Below, piece by piece: positions 8,126-16,743 of a DNA stretch of 34,017 bases. How positions within the stretch are numbered: position 1 is the first letter of the stretch; every line of letters begins with the position of its first letter. Origin of the DNA: Beijerinckiaceae bacterium (lineage in GTDB: Bacteria > Pseudomonadota > Alphaproteobacteria > Rhizobiales > Beijerinckiaceae); NCBI GenBank assembly GCA_026461505.1, contig JAPJMW010000015.1, positions 1 through 34,017 of the forward strand. The letters are read 5' to 3'. Below the pieces are notes generated by a model. The model was not told the origin of the DNA, made no database searches, and saw only the letters and a program-made list of their open reading frames with translations. A program made the position numbers and the translations under genes.

Positions 8126-10450
8126 GTGAGCGAACACGAAACTTGGCGGATAAAAGGTCTTAGCGCTGATGCGGAAATCCTCATCGACCGGTGGGGGATT
8201 CCACATTTGCGCGCAAGCAATCTCGACGATCTTTTTTTCCTACAAGGCTTCAACGCCGCTCGCGATCGGCTTTGGCAGATTGATCTATGGCGAAAGCGCG
8301 GTCTGGGATTACTGGCCGCTGATTTTGGTCCTGGCTATTTGGCGCAAGACTACGCTTCGCGGCTGTTTTTATACCATGGTGACATGCAATCTGAGTGGGA
8401 TGCCTATTGCCCCGATGCCGAGCAAATTTGCTCTTCATTCGTGAATGGCATCAACTGCTATATCGAGCGAACCGAAAAGGATCCCGCCCTACTACCGCCT
8501 GAATTCAGCCTTATGAGCACAAAACCTTCGCGGTGGAAGGCGGAGGATGTCGCCCGCATCAGAAGCCATGGACTTTGTCGAAATGTTCTATCGGAACTGT
8601 TACGCGCACGCGTTTTAACAGAGGCCGATCAGGCAACGGATGAGATAAGACGTCCATTAGAGCCCGAACATATTCCGGGTCATATTCCCGGCTTAGATTT
8701 AGGCTCGATTCCAATCGATATTGCTACTCTTTTCAAACTCGGGATTGCAGGGGTTACGTTTTCGGAAGCACGCCTGAACGCCAAGCTTGAAGAGGCTTGG
8801 AACTGGACAAAGATAACGGATCTTGGCGAGGTTATCGAAGAAATTTCAGCCACCGGATCCAATAATTGGGTTGTATCGGGTGAACGATCGACGACGGGCC
8901 GGCCTATTCTTGCCAATGATCCGCACCGCGCCCATGGATTGCCTGGCCTTCGCTACCTCGTTCATTTAACGGCACCCGGCTTTGACGCGATTGGTGCCGG
9001 TGAGCCCGTCATCCCCGGTATTTCAATTGGTCATAATGGAACATCGGCCTTTGGGTTGACCATTTTCTACACCGATCAAGAAGATCTCTATGTATTAGAT
9101 ACCCATCCTGACGACCCTATGAGCTACCGCTGGCAGAGTGGATGGAAAGAAATGCGGATGGTGAATGAAACATTCGCTGTTAAAAACGCGCCTGATCAGA
9201 TTTTACCTCAGTATTTTTCGCATCACGGCCCCATCCTTCTGCAAGAGAAAGATAAGAACCGGGCATATGCGGTTCGTTCAGTCTGGTTCGAGCCGGGAGC
9301 TGCACCCTATTTAAAAAGCATCGCGTCAATGCGGACGACGACTTTTCAAGATTTTCGTCAGGCGGTTCGAGGATGGGGGGTGCCCTCCGTCAACCTTGTT
9401 TATGCAGATACGTCAGGCGAAACCGCTTGGGCTCCCGTGGGCTTTGCTCCGATTCGGGAAAGTTGGGATGGCTTATTGCCCGTCCCCGGCGACGGCACCT
9501 ATGAATGGCAGGGCCTGTTGGACAATGAAGAATTACCGCGCGTCGTTAATCCAACCAAGGGCTTCTTCGCAACGGCCAACGAAATGAACTTGCCGGACGA
9601 TTATCCTCATCCCATCGGTTATGAATGGATAGATCGGGCAAGGGCCGAACGGATCGACGAGGTATTGAGCAGAAAACAAACAATCTCGCTGGAAGATTGT
9701 TGCGCTTTACAAAATGATCCCGTTTCAATTCCGGCTCGTCGATTGGCGCGTTTAGCACAACTAGCATGCCCGAATGACACGGCCACAGGGCTTTTCCGAG
9801 ACTGGGAGGGCGCCCTTGAAAGAGATAGTGCAGCTGCAGCATTGGTCGAGATTTGGTGGACGCACCACCTGAGGCCATCCTTGCTTTGTCAGCTTGTTCC
9901 CGACGAAAAAATCCGACTGCTGGTGGGCGCTGGTGATATTGAATCGCTAATCCGAGCACTTGAAAATCCCGATCAACACTTTGGTGCGGAGCCAATTCAG
10001 GCTAGAAATATACTATTAGCCGAGACGCTGAAGAATGCCTTTCTCGATTGTCAGAAGCGTTTAGGTCCAGATCCGGCTCTATGGCACTGGGGCGATATCC
10101 ACCATGCCGCCTTTGAACATGGTCTTTCATCAGTTTCGAATTCCGCTGAGGCTTGGACTGTAGGGCCGTTTCCCCATGGAGGTAGCGGATCCAGCCCAAT
10201 GCATACGGGTTATCGCGCATCTGATTTCCGGACAACACAGGGCGCATCCGTCCGAATTGTGATGGATGTTGGAAATTGGGACGCTAGCCTGTGGATTAAT
10301 GCGCCGGGGCAATCCGGTGATCCACGATCCCCGCATTTTAGTAATCTTGCGTCCATTTGGGCAAAAGGCGACTATGTGCCAATGCTTTACAGTCTAAAAT
10401 CCATAAAAGAACATGTTGTCAAACATATTTTACTTGTTCCGGAGCATTAA
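8126..10450 (+). CDS. Penicillin acylase family protein (Ntn-hydrolase amidase)
   Basis: This 774-residue protein of the penicillin G acylase/PvdQ family is normally cut into alpha and beta chains, with the new N-terminal residue as nucleophile. The cleavage site is visible as TG|SNNWVVSG, giving Ser245, followed by GRPILANDPHR and a GHNGTSAFGLT segment. The alpha region carries DRWGIPHLRA and ARDRLWQIDLWRK. It starts at GTG 8126, 3 nt after the ureohydrolase stop. No signal peptide is visible, whereas classical members are periplasmic. Family members hydrolyse N-acyl bonds of beta-lactams, acyl-homoserine lactones or N-acyl amines. Operon context suggests deacylation of an N-acyl amine or guanidine inside the cell, but this is inference. 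Confidence 0.88.
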   Translation: MSEHETWRIKGLSADAEILIDRWGIPHLRASNLDDLFFLQGFNAARDRLWQIDLWRKRGLGLLAADFGPGYLAQDYASRLFLYHGDMQSEWDAYCPDAEQICSSFVNGINCYIERTEKDPALLPPEFSLMSTKPSRWKAEDVARIRSHGLCRNVLSELLRARVLTEADQATDEIRRPLEPEHIPGHIPGLDLGSIPIDIATLFKLGIAGVTFSEARLNAKLEEAWNWTKITDLGEVIEEISATGSNNWVVSGERSTTGRPILANDPHRAHGLPGLRYLVHLTAPGFDAIGAGEPVIPGISIGHNGTSAFGLTIFYTDQEDLYVLDTHPDDPMSYRWQSGWKEMRMVNETFAVKNAPDQILPQYFSHHGPILLQEKDKNRAYAVRSVWFEPGAAPYLKSIASMRTTTFQDFRQAVRGWGVPSVNLVYADTSGETAWAPVGFAPIRESWDGLLPVPGDGTYEWQGLLDNEELPRVVNPTKGFFATANEMNLPDDYPHPIGYEWIDRARAERIDEVLSRKQTISLEDCCALQNDPVSIPARRLARLAQLACPNDTATGLFRDWEGALERDSAAAALVEIWWTHHLRPSLLCQLVPDEKIRLLVGAGDIESLIRALENPDQHFGAEPIQARNILLAETLKNAFLDCQKRLGPDPALWHWGDIHHAAFEHGLSSVSNSAEAWTVGPFPHGGSGSSPMHTGYRASDFRTTQGASVRIVMDVGNWDASLWINAPGQSGDPRSPHFSNLASIWAKGDYVPMLYSLKSIKEHVVKHILLVPEH

Positions 10451-10559
10451 GCTCAATGGAGCCAGTTAACCCATGTTATTTGGTGCAATTAAAAATCCTT
10501 AGCCTATGTTTAAGTAAATTATTACCTGTTATGCAGCGCATATTGGAAAAATATATTTT

Positions 10560-10573
10560 AATTACGCGTAATT
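10560..10573. promoter_or_regulatory. 14-bp perfect palindrome upstream of the ABC importer operon
   Basis: AATTACGCGTAATT is perfectly palindromic and lies in the A/T-rich 332-bp gap (10451-10782) between the acylase and binding-protein genes. Its symmetry suggests a regulator binding site; no regulator can be named. The gap holds no credible gene. Its other content is the promoter and repeat cluster listed at 10626-10677 and a leader of about 100 nt. Confidence 0.3.
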
Positions 10574-10625
10574 TTGGAAATTTTTATTCTATAAATTGTA
10601 TTGCACTCATAAGAGCCCATTATAG

Positions 10626-10677
10626 TGTCATAATCAATGTGACATCTGATTGTCATACTTGTCTTTAATGGTATAAA
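10626..10677 (+). promoter_or_regulatory. Candidate promoter with overlapping TGTCA/TGACA repeats for the ABC importer
   Basis: A sigma-70-like promoter is visible: TTGTCA (10650-10655), a 16-bp spacer and TATAAA (10672-10677), about 105 bp before the GTG start. Half-sites TGTCA (10626-10630), TGACA (10640-10644) and TGTCA (10651-10655) form inverted pairs, the last overlapping the -35 box, as a repressor or activator operator might. Confidence 0.45.
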
Positions 10678-10782
10678 AAGTCCGGGTTCTTGCTCTGGAA
10701 GGTCAAACAGAGGGCGAGAGTCGGCACATCCGCTTTATTTTTTAAGTAGATGCGTTCCACAAACAGAGATGGAGAATTCACT

Positions 10783-11919
10783 GTGATCAAGAACACGACA
10801 TCTGTAAGCCGCCGTTCTTTTCTAAAGAGCACGGCAGCTCTCGGCCTCGGTGCAGTTGCTGCACCTGCGCTGGTTTCACGCTCCGCACTCGCCTCTTCAG
10901 GCGAGCTCAACTATATGGGCTGGGCCGGTTACGACTTCAAAGACGCCTTTGCTTCGTTCACGAAAGCAACCGGCATCAAGATGAACTTCACGGAACAGCC
11001 TGATAACGACACAATCTTTGCTCAGGCAAAACTCGCCATCCAGACGGGTGCGATCGACGTTGTAGAACCTACGGTTGACCGTGTGCAGTCGTACAACGAA
11101 AACGGCCTCGTTCAAGCATGGGATATGAGCAAGATTAAGCTTGATCAGTGGGAAGCTGGTCTTGTATCCGGCCTCGCCGGCGACATGGCTACGATCGGCG
11201 GCAAGCGCCTGTTCCTCCCAGGTGTTTGGGGTACGGAAGCTCTGACCTTCAATACGAAGGAAGCACCAATGGAATACGGCAAGGCTAGCCTTGCAGACCT
11301 TTGGGATGCCAAGTTCGAAGGCAAAGTTTGCGTCCGCGCTCACTCGGCACTCGCAGCTCTCGGCCGCGTGATGGATGCACAGGGCAAGCTGCCTCATCCA
11401 TTCATGGAAGGCTACAAGGACGATGCCAAGATGAAGAAGATCTGGGACGTCATCCTCGCCGAAGCCATCAAGCACAAGAAGAACATCGCACAGTTCTGGA
11501 AGGGCGAAAACGAAGCGCAGGCTGGCTTCCGCACCAATGGTTGCGTTATCGGCTTAACGTGGGATTCGACCGGCTTCAACATGGGCAAGGAAGGTCCTTT
11601 CTCCTACATCGCTCCTAAGGAAGGCGCGTTTGCTTGGAACCAGGGCAACATGCTCATGAAGAACGCCAAGAACGTTGAACAAGCTCACGCCTTCCAAAAC
11701 TGGGTATCGTCGGCTGAAGGTTCTGCGCTTTGGGCAACAGCATTCGCGGCCAACCCAGTTGGTAAGGGCGCAGGCGCTAAGCTCGATCCTGCCGTTTCGA
11801 AGTTCTACAAGAACTCGTTCCCAGGCGACGCTCTGTCGAAGCTCTGGTGGTGGCCAGTTCAGACCAGCTCCTTCTTGAAGCTGCGCGCTGAATATGCCGA
11901 CAAGTTCATCGCGGCATAA
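10783..11919 (+). CDS. Polyamine-type ABC transporter, periplasmic substrate-binding protein
   Basis: This 378-residue binding protein resembles the PotD/PotF group: a bilobal fold with LNYMGWAGYDFKDAF near the mature N-terminus, DVVEPTVDRV, LPGVWGTEALTFNT and GLTWDSTGF. The N-terminus has a twin-arginine signal, SRRSFLKSTAALGLGAVAAPALV, ending in ASA-like cleavage sites, so export is probably by Tat. The GTG at 10783 is preferred because GGAGA lies about 7 nt upstream; an in-frame ATG at 10750 lacks a good ribosome site. A hairpin terminator directly follows, so it is probably made in excess over the ATPase and permeases. Codon choice is biased to C-ending codons, consistent with high expression. 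The ligand could be putrescine, spermidine or a related amine. Confidence 0.88.
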   Translation: MIKNTTSVSRRSFLKSTAALGLGAVAAPALVSRSALASSGELNYMGWAGYDFKDAFASFTKATGIKMNFTEQPDNDTIFAQAKLAIQTGAIDVVEPTVDRVQSYNENGLVQAWDMSKIKLDQWEAGLVSGLAGDMATIGGKRLFLPGVWGTEALTFNTKEAPMEYGKASLADLWDAKFEGKVCVRAHSALAALGRVMDAQGKLPHPFMEGYKDDAKMKKIWDVILAEAIKHKKNIAQFWKGENEAQAGFRTNGCVIGLTWDSTGFNMGKEGPFSYIAPKEGAFAWNQGNMLMKNAKNVEQAHAFQNWVSSAEGSALWATAFAANPVGKGAGAKLDPAVSKFYKNSFPGDALSKLWWWPVQTSSFLKLRAEYADKFIAA

Positions 11920-11932
11920 TTAATAAAGATCC

Positions 11933-11964
11933 AAACGGCGGGTTTTCGGACCCGCCGTTTTTTT
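11933..11964 (+). terminator. Intra-operon terminator after the binding-protein gene
   Basis: A perfect 10-bp stem AAACGGCGGG (11933-11942) pairs with 11951-11960 around an 8-nt loop and is followed by a run of T. It lies between the binding protein and the ATPase gene, a common arrangement that lowers expression of the membrane parts by partial read-through. Confidence 0.88.
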
Positions 11965-12005
11965 GCATAAACTTAGCGCGGCATCAGAAAGAATTCGGTC
12001 TTAAA

Positions 12006-13103
12006 ATGAGTGAAGACGTTCATTTATCTCAAATTTGCATGGATTTCGGCAGTTTTCGCGCTGTAAATAATGTTGAAGTAACGATCAAACCCGGTGAGTT
12101 TTTCTCATTCTTAGGCCCATCTGGCTGCGGCAAGACGACGATCCTCCGTTTGATTTCCGGCTTCATGGAGCCAACTCAAGGTGCGGTCAAAATTGGCGGC
12201 AAGGACATGAAGGGCATTCGTCCCAATGCACGCCCCACCGCGCTTATCTTCCAAAATTTGGCGCTGTTCCCTCTGATGCCAGTTTGGGAAAATATTACAT
12301 TCGGCCTCGAGGTTCGCGGCGTATCAAAGGAAATCCGCCGCGCGAAAGCGGAAGAATTGCTTCAGCTCGTTGATTTGCATGATTCAGCTGACAAGCGGAT
12401 CAGCCAGCTTTCGGGCGGCCAAAAGCAACGCGTGGCGATTGCCCGCGCATTGGCCGTCGAACCAAAGGTGATGTTGCTCGATGAGCCGCTTTCGGCGCTT
12501 GATTTGAAACTCCGCCAACATATGCGCGCCGAATTGCGTGCTATTCAGAAGCGGACCGGCGTTACCTTCATTTATATTACCCACGATCAGGGCGAAGCAC
12601 TCGCAATGTCCGACCGCGTTGGCGTTATGTCACAAGGGGTCTTGCAGCAGGTAGCGACGCCTCAGGAGATTTACAACAATCCAGTCAACGGTTTTGTTGC
12701 CTCGTTCGTTGGTGAAAACAATGTAATTGCTGGCAAGGTAACATTTGTCAGCGGTGGAATGGCCCAATTTGAGACGGCTAAAGGTTCTTTCCAAGCCAAA
12801 CTTGGTGCCTCCGTTGCAACGGGCGATTCAGCTAAACTTTTTGTCCGGCCAGAATTTTGCTCGCTCCGCTCGGCAAATGAAGCGAAAGTGAACTCTATTC
12901 CGGTGGAAGTGACAGAAATTGCTTTTGAAGGGAATTTCGTAAACGTGTTTGTTCGCGATCAAGCGGGCGATACGCACATGGTTCAGGTTCAGAATGATCC
13001 TTCGGTTCCTCCACCTGCGCCGCATACGACCTGTCAGATGGTTTTCAACCCTGAAAGCTGCATGATCTTATCCGAAGCGGCCACCTCACGGCACGGACAC
13101 TGA
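12006..13103 (+). CDS. potA: Polyamine-type ABC transporter ATP-binding protein
   Basis: This 365-residue ATPase of the PotA/CysA group has Walker A GPSGCGKT (residues 37-44), a Q-loop in LIFQNLALFP, the signature LSGGQKQR, Walker B with Asp159-Glu160 in MLLDEPLSALD, and the switch histidine in YITHDQGEA. A C-terminal TOBE-type domain (about 235-360) is typical of importer ATPases regulated at that domain. It works at the inner face of the membrane with the two permeases that follow at gaps of 13 and 7 nt. It lies 86 nt after the binding-protein stop, beyond the internal terminator. Confidence 0.93.
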   Translation: MSEDVHLSQICMDFGSFRAVNNVEVTIKPGEFFSFLGPSGCGKTTILRLISGFMEPTQGAVKIGGKDMKGIRPNARPTALIFQNLALFPLMPVWENITFGLEVRGVSKEIRRAKAEELLQLVDLHDSADKRISQLSGGQKQRVAIARALAVEPKVMLLDEPLSALDLKLRQHMRAELRAIQKRTGVTFIYITHDQGEALAMSDRVGVMSQGVLQQVATPQEIYNNPVNGFVASFVGENNVIAGKVTFVSGGMAQFETAKGSFQAKLGASVATGDSAKLFVRPEFCSLRSANEAKVNSIPVEVTEIAFEGNFVNVFVRDQAGDTHMVQVQNDPSVPPPAPHTTCQMVFNPESCMILSEAATSRHGH

Positions 13104-13116
13104 GAGGTAGCGGGCG

Positions 13117-14001
13117 ATGCAGGAACTCATACGGCGATACGGGATTAGTTTATCGGTGATCATGGCCGCGATGACAGCATTTTGGCTGCTCGCGCTTGTC
13201 GTTATTCCAAATCTTGTGCTCTTTAAGTTCTCGTTTCGGCTCTATCTTCCCGTCGACCAATTAGGCGGGCCGAATGATGTCTACACACTTAAAAACTACT
13301 TTACATTCTTTAACAGCCCTATTCACATAAACGTCTTTTTCTTGACGATTTTGTACAGCAGCATGGTGACGATCATTTGTTTGATCATTACCTATCCACT
13401 CGCCTATATTTTGGCGAAAGTTTTAAAACCGACGGACACGGCAACATTTTTTCTCGTCCTGCTTATTCCATTGTGGGTCAGTGAAATTTTGCGATCCTTT
13501 GCTTGGTTTATTATCTTGTCGATGCAAGGACCGTTAAACGCCATTCTCACGGGCATTGGTCTAATCGATAAACCGATCCGCTGGATATCAGGTTTCCAAT
13601 CCGTCGTGATCGGATTGGTGTATGCCTATATCCTGTTCATGTTGTTCCCCATCTACAATGCGATCCAAGCGCTGGATACAAACCAAATCGAAGCGTCGCA
13701 GGATCTCGGTGCATCAACGTGGCGCACACATTGGCGCGTTATCATACCGCATGCGAAGCCCGGGATCGCTTCCGGTTGTGTCATGGTGTTTATGCTATGC
13801 GCAGGCTCCGTGGTGGTACCCACAACGCTAGCATCCACCAATTCGCGTTGGTTTACTGAAATTATTCAGCAATGGATGTTTGAAGGGCTCGATTGGAATG
13901 TTGGCTCGGCCTATGCCTTCCTGCTGTTAGCTCTGTGTATTCTATTTGTTAGCCTTGTCATGCGCGTCCTCAATGTGCGCCTCGTCGATATAGCAAAGTA
14001 A
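13117..14001 (+). CDS. potB: Polyamine-type ABC transporter permease, PotB-like
   Basis: This 294-residue inner-membrane protein has about six hydrophobic segments. The first is at roughly residues 13-35, and there is a long periplasmic loop after it. The cytoplasmic EAA coupling motif reads EASQDLGASTWRTHWRVIIP followed by HAKPGI, where it contacts the ATPase. It belongs to the PotB/PotH branch by order and shape. It lies between the ATPase and the second permease, in the standard order for this importer class. Substrate specificity is set mainly by the binding protein. Confidence 0.9.
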   Translation: MQELIRRYGISLSVIMAAMTAFWLLALVVIPNLVLFKFSFRLYLPVDQLGGPNDVYTLKNYFTFFNSPIHINVFFLTILYSSMVTIICLIITYPLAYILAKVLKPTDTATFFLVLLIPLWVSEILRSFAWFIILSMQGPLNAILTGIGLIDKPIRWISGFQSVVIGLVYAYILFMLFPIYNAIQALDTNQIEASQDLGASTWRTHWRVIIPHAKPGIASGCVMVFMLCAGSVVVPTTLASTNSRWFTEIIQQWMFEGLDWNVGSAYAFLLLALCILFVSLVMRVLNVRLVDIAK

Positions 14002-14008
14002 GGGGCCG

Positions 14009-14830
14009 ATGATGAATTCCCAAACCTTCGCTAAAATTACCATGCGGGTCTATCTCGCTTTATTCCTCGCCTATATGTTGCTGCCCTTGGCGATTATGGG
14101 TGGCGCAGGCCTTAACAATACGCGGTTTCCATCCGTTTATCCGTGGGTTGGCATAACCGACCGTTGGTTCATCGATTTGTGGAATGATCAGCGTATGTGG
14201 GGCTCCGTTCGGAACACGACGTGGGTTGCCTTGGCAGTGGTATTTATCTCTGTTCCTATTGGAACCGCAGCAGCTATTTTATTGAATAGCGTCAAACCAA
14301 AAGTGCGCTCTTTTCTCTATGGCTTCATGGTTGCGCCTATTTTAACGCCGGGTGCTGTTATCGGCATTTCAACTTTGCTGTTCTGGAATAGTTTTGGCGT
14401 ATCGGCGGGCCTTTATCTTTCGGTATTGGGGCAGGTGTCTTTCGTCGCTGCTTATGTGATGTTGCTGGTACTTGCGCGCTTACAAAGTTTTGATCCCGGC
14501 CTCGAAGAAGCGGCCCTTGATCTTGGTGCAAGCCATGGGCAGGTTATTCGTCGCATTCTCGTGCCGCATCTTTATCCAGCCATCGGGGCCGGGGCGATCA
14601 TCGCGTTTTTCCAGTCGGTCGAAAACTTCAACGTGACTTTATTTACGCGTGGAAACTCCGATACGCTGACGGTCTATGTTGGCTCGAAAATTCGCTCCGG
14701 AATTACGCCTACAATCAATGCATTGGCATTGTTGTTAATCGTCGTGACCATCATTTGCGCTTTCACGTATGAAGTGTTGCGACGTCGAGCTGAAAAACGT
14801 GCCGCGGCTTTAGTTGCTGCAGAAGACTAA
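14009..14830 (+). CDS. potC: Polyamine-type ABC transporter permease, PotC-like
   Basis: This 273-residue second permease has about six membrane segments and the EAA motif EEAALDLGASHGQVIRRILV followed by PHLYPAIG. It pairs with the PotB-like protein to form the channel. Two adjacent ATG codons (14009 and 14012) could serve as start; GGGG lies just upstream. The gene is the last of the importer operon and is followed after 5 nt by a strong hairpin. Confidence 0.9.
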   Translation: MMNSQTFAKITMRVYLALFLAYMLLPLAIMGGAGLNNTRFPSVYPWVGITDRWFIDLWNDQRMWGSVRNTTWVALAVVFISVPIGTAAAILLNSVKPKVRSFLYGFMVAPILTPGAVIGISTLLFWNSFGVSAGLYLSVLGQVSFVAAYVMLLVLARLQSFDPGLEEAALDLGASHGQVIRRILVPHLYPAIGAGAIIAFFQSVENFNVTLFTRGNSDTLTVYVGSKIRSGITPTINALALLLIVVTIICAFTYEVLRRRAEKRAAALVAAED

Positions 14831-14835
14831 TATAA

Positions 14836-14873
14836 AAACGGCGCTTTCAAAGAGAAGTTTGAAAGCGCCGTTT
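14836..14873. terminator. Bidirectional terminator at the end of the ABC importer operon
   Basis: A perfect 16-bp inverted repeat (14836-14851 with 14858-14873, outer part AAACGGCGCTTTCAAA) encloses the 6-nt loop GAGAAG. It lies between convergent genes, potC from the left and the aldo/keto reductase from the right, and can serve both. Confidence 0.9.
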
Positions 14874-14902
14874 AAATCATTTAAATTTTGATGAAATTGC
14901 CT

Positions 14903-15952
14903 CTATGGGCATGGATTGCAATAGGTATGGTGGATGGCATTGATCTTTGCCTCCAACTCAGATGTCATTTCGATATTGACCGATGCAATAGCAATTTTAA
15001 ACTGCTCCATTGACGTCGCTCCGATGATATTGGCACCCAAAAATGGCCGCGAATTAACGAAGGCTTGTGCCAAATCTTCCGGCCTCATTCCCGCTTCCTT
15101 TGCCAACGCCACATAGGCTTTAATCGCGGGCTCAGCATTTGGTGTCTGGTACCGTTGACCACGATTGAAAAGCGTTGTGCGCGCTCCTGCTGGTCTTGCA
15201 CCATCGAGATATTTTCCTGTGAGATAACCTTGAGCAAGCGGCGAAAACGCCAAGAGGCCGATATCCTCCCGCATAGAGACCTCACCCAATGACGTCTCAT
15301 AGGTGCGGTTCAACAGATTATAGGCATTTTGAATGCTCGCCATCCGCGGCAAGCCATGTTTCTCGGAAAGCGCGAGATAGGTCATCGTGCCCCAAGCGCT
15401 TTCGTTTGATAACCCAACATGACGGACTTTGCCTTCTTTTACGAAAGTACCGAGCGTTTCAAGAATCTCGAGCATCGAATTTTCTTGGCCTTGATACGTC
15501 TCAAGCTTGAAGGCAGTTGGATTAGAGCCCCACGGCATTGGACGATCCGGCCAATGCAATTGATAGAGATCGATATAATCGGTTTGTAGACGGCGAAGAC
15601 TGTTCTCAATAGCTTCGCGCATTTGAGCAGGCGTCTGCTCAACGTTGGAGCCATCCTTGCGAAGCCAATTCATGGCACCCCGTCCCGCCACCTTGGAAGC
15701 GAGAATGACTTTATCGCGATTGCCGCGTGCCTTGAACCAATGACCGATCATGGTCTCGGTCCGGCCTTGCGTCTCAGCCTTAGGCGGAATGGCATACATC
15801 TCGGCAGTGTCAAAAAAATTCACGCCTTGGGTAAGTGCATAATCCATCTGCTCGAAGGCCTCGGCCTCGGTATTCTGTTCGCCCCACGTCATTGTGCCGA
15901 GGCAGATTAAAGATACATCGAGGCCCGTACGGCCTAGTTTGCGATAAAGCAT
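14903..15952 (-). CDS. Aldo/keto reductase, Tas-like
   Basis: This 349-residue NADPH-dependent TIM-barrel oxidoreductase resembles E. coli Tas throughout: LGRTGLDVSLICLGTMTWGEQN at the N-terminus, FFDTAEMY with catalytic Asp and Tyr, VILASKVAG with the catalytic Lys, YIDLYQLHWPDRP with the His, and the C-terminal NADPH site around IIGATSMEQFK. The physiological substrate of this group is unclear. It is transcribed alone on the minus strand, convergent with potC and separated from the tesA-like gene upstream by 80 nt without an obvious terminator. Confidence 0.92.
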   Translation of the reverse strand: MLYRKLGRTGLDVSLICLGTMTWGEQNTEAEAFEQMDYALTQGVNFFDTAEMYAIPPKAETQGRTETMIGHWFKARGNRDKVILASKVAGRGAMNWLRKDGSNVEQTPAQMREAIENSLRRLQTDYIDLYQLHWPDRPMPWGSNPTAFKLETYQGQENSMLEILETLGTFVKEGKVRHVGLSNESAWGTMTYLALSEKHGLPRMASIQNAYNLLNRTYETSLGEVSMREDIGLLAFSPLAQGYLTGKYLDGARPAGARTTLFNRGQRYQTPNAEPAIKAYVALAKEAGMRPEDLAQAFVNSRPFLGANIIGATSMEQFKIAIASVNIEMTSELEAKINAIHHTYCNPCP

Positions 15953-16032
15953 AAACTTATTTCCTCACAGACTATGGAACTGGATGGATGCGCGCTAGCT
16001 ATCGGCGCAGCGTGACATTGGCATGTCAGAGA

Positions 16033-16716
16033 TTATGGAAGCTTGGCAAGGAAATCTTCAATCAATGGAGCAGTAAAGCTGACTATTTTTTGAACGCCTG
16101 CTGCATTCGGATGCAATCCGTCCTGAAGGGAAAGGCTGGGATTGCCGGCGACACCATCCAAAAAGAACGCGTATAACGGCAGACTAAATTCCTTTGCCAA
16201 ATCCGGATAGATTGAATCAAATGCGACAACATAGGCCGACCCAAAATTGCGTTGCGCCTTCATCCCCATCAAAAAAACGGGAATTTTACGGGCTTTCAGT
16301 CGGATTAAAATCTCATGCAAATTGCTACGTGGGATTACCGGATCAAGGCCGCGTAACATGTCATTGGCGCCAAGTTCTAAAATAACGCCAGATACTACAT
16401 CCGGGATCGTCCAATCCAATCGGGCCAATCCGTCGGCAGTTGTATCGCCGGACACGCCGCCATTGATCACCACAACGTCATGACCGCGCGCCTTCAGTTC
16501 ACGTTCCAAAACGGCAGGAAAACCCTGATCTTGCGGCAAGAGATAGCCAGCAGTGAGGCTATCACCAAAGGCTACGAGCGTTAAAGGTTTGGCATATGCA
16601 GCCATCTGATGTCCTAAAATGAGGACGATAAGAGCGCCCATCGCTACACTTCGTCTAGCCTGTCGCAATAGAGGAATAATAGCCAAAGCGGCTCGGGATA
16701 CATATGTAAGCTTCAT
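16033..16716 (-). CDS. tesA: SGNH-family arylesterase / lysophospholipase, TesA-like
   Basis: This 227-residue GDSL/SGNH hydrolase shows all four blocks: GDSLTAG with the nucleophile Ser, GGVSGDTT, GANDM with the oxyanion Asn, and DGLHPNAAG with the catalytic Asp and His. A hydrophobic export signal precedes KPLTLVAFGDS, so it is periplasmic. The start is uncertain: ATG at 16716 gives a long charged N-terminus, while ATG at 16641 (MGALIVLILGHQMAAYA) gives a compact signal peptide and leaves room for a divergent promoter. It is divergent from YbbA/YbbP-type genes, the same neighbourhood as in E. coli, suggesting a shared role with lipids or lysolipids in the envelope. Confidence 0.9.
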   Translation of the reverse strand: MKLTYVSRAALAIIPLLRQARRSVAMGALIVLILGHQMAAYAKPLTLVAFGDSLTAGYLLPQDQGFPAVLERELKARGHDVVVINGGVSGDTTADGLARLDWTIPDVVSGVILELGANDMLRGLDPVIPRSNLHEILIRLKARKIPVFLMGMKAQRNFGSAYVVAFDSIYPDLAKEFSLPLYAFFLDGVAGNPSLSLQDGLHPNAAGVQKIVSFTAPLIEDFLAKLP

Positions 16717-16743
16717 CGCAGCAAGATCGGGATTTTCAACGGA

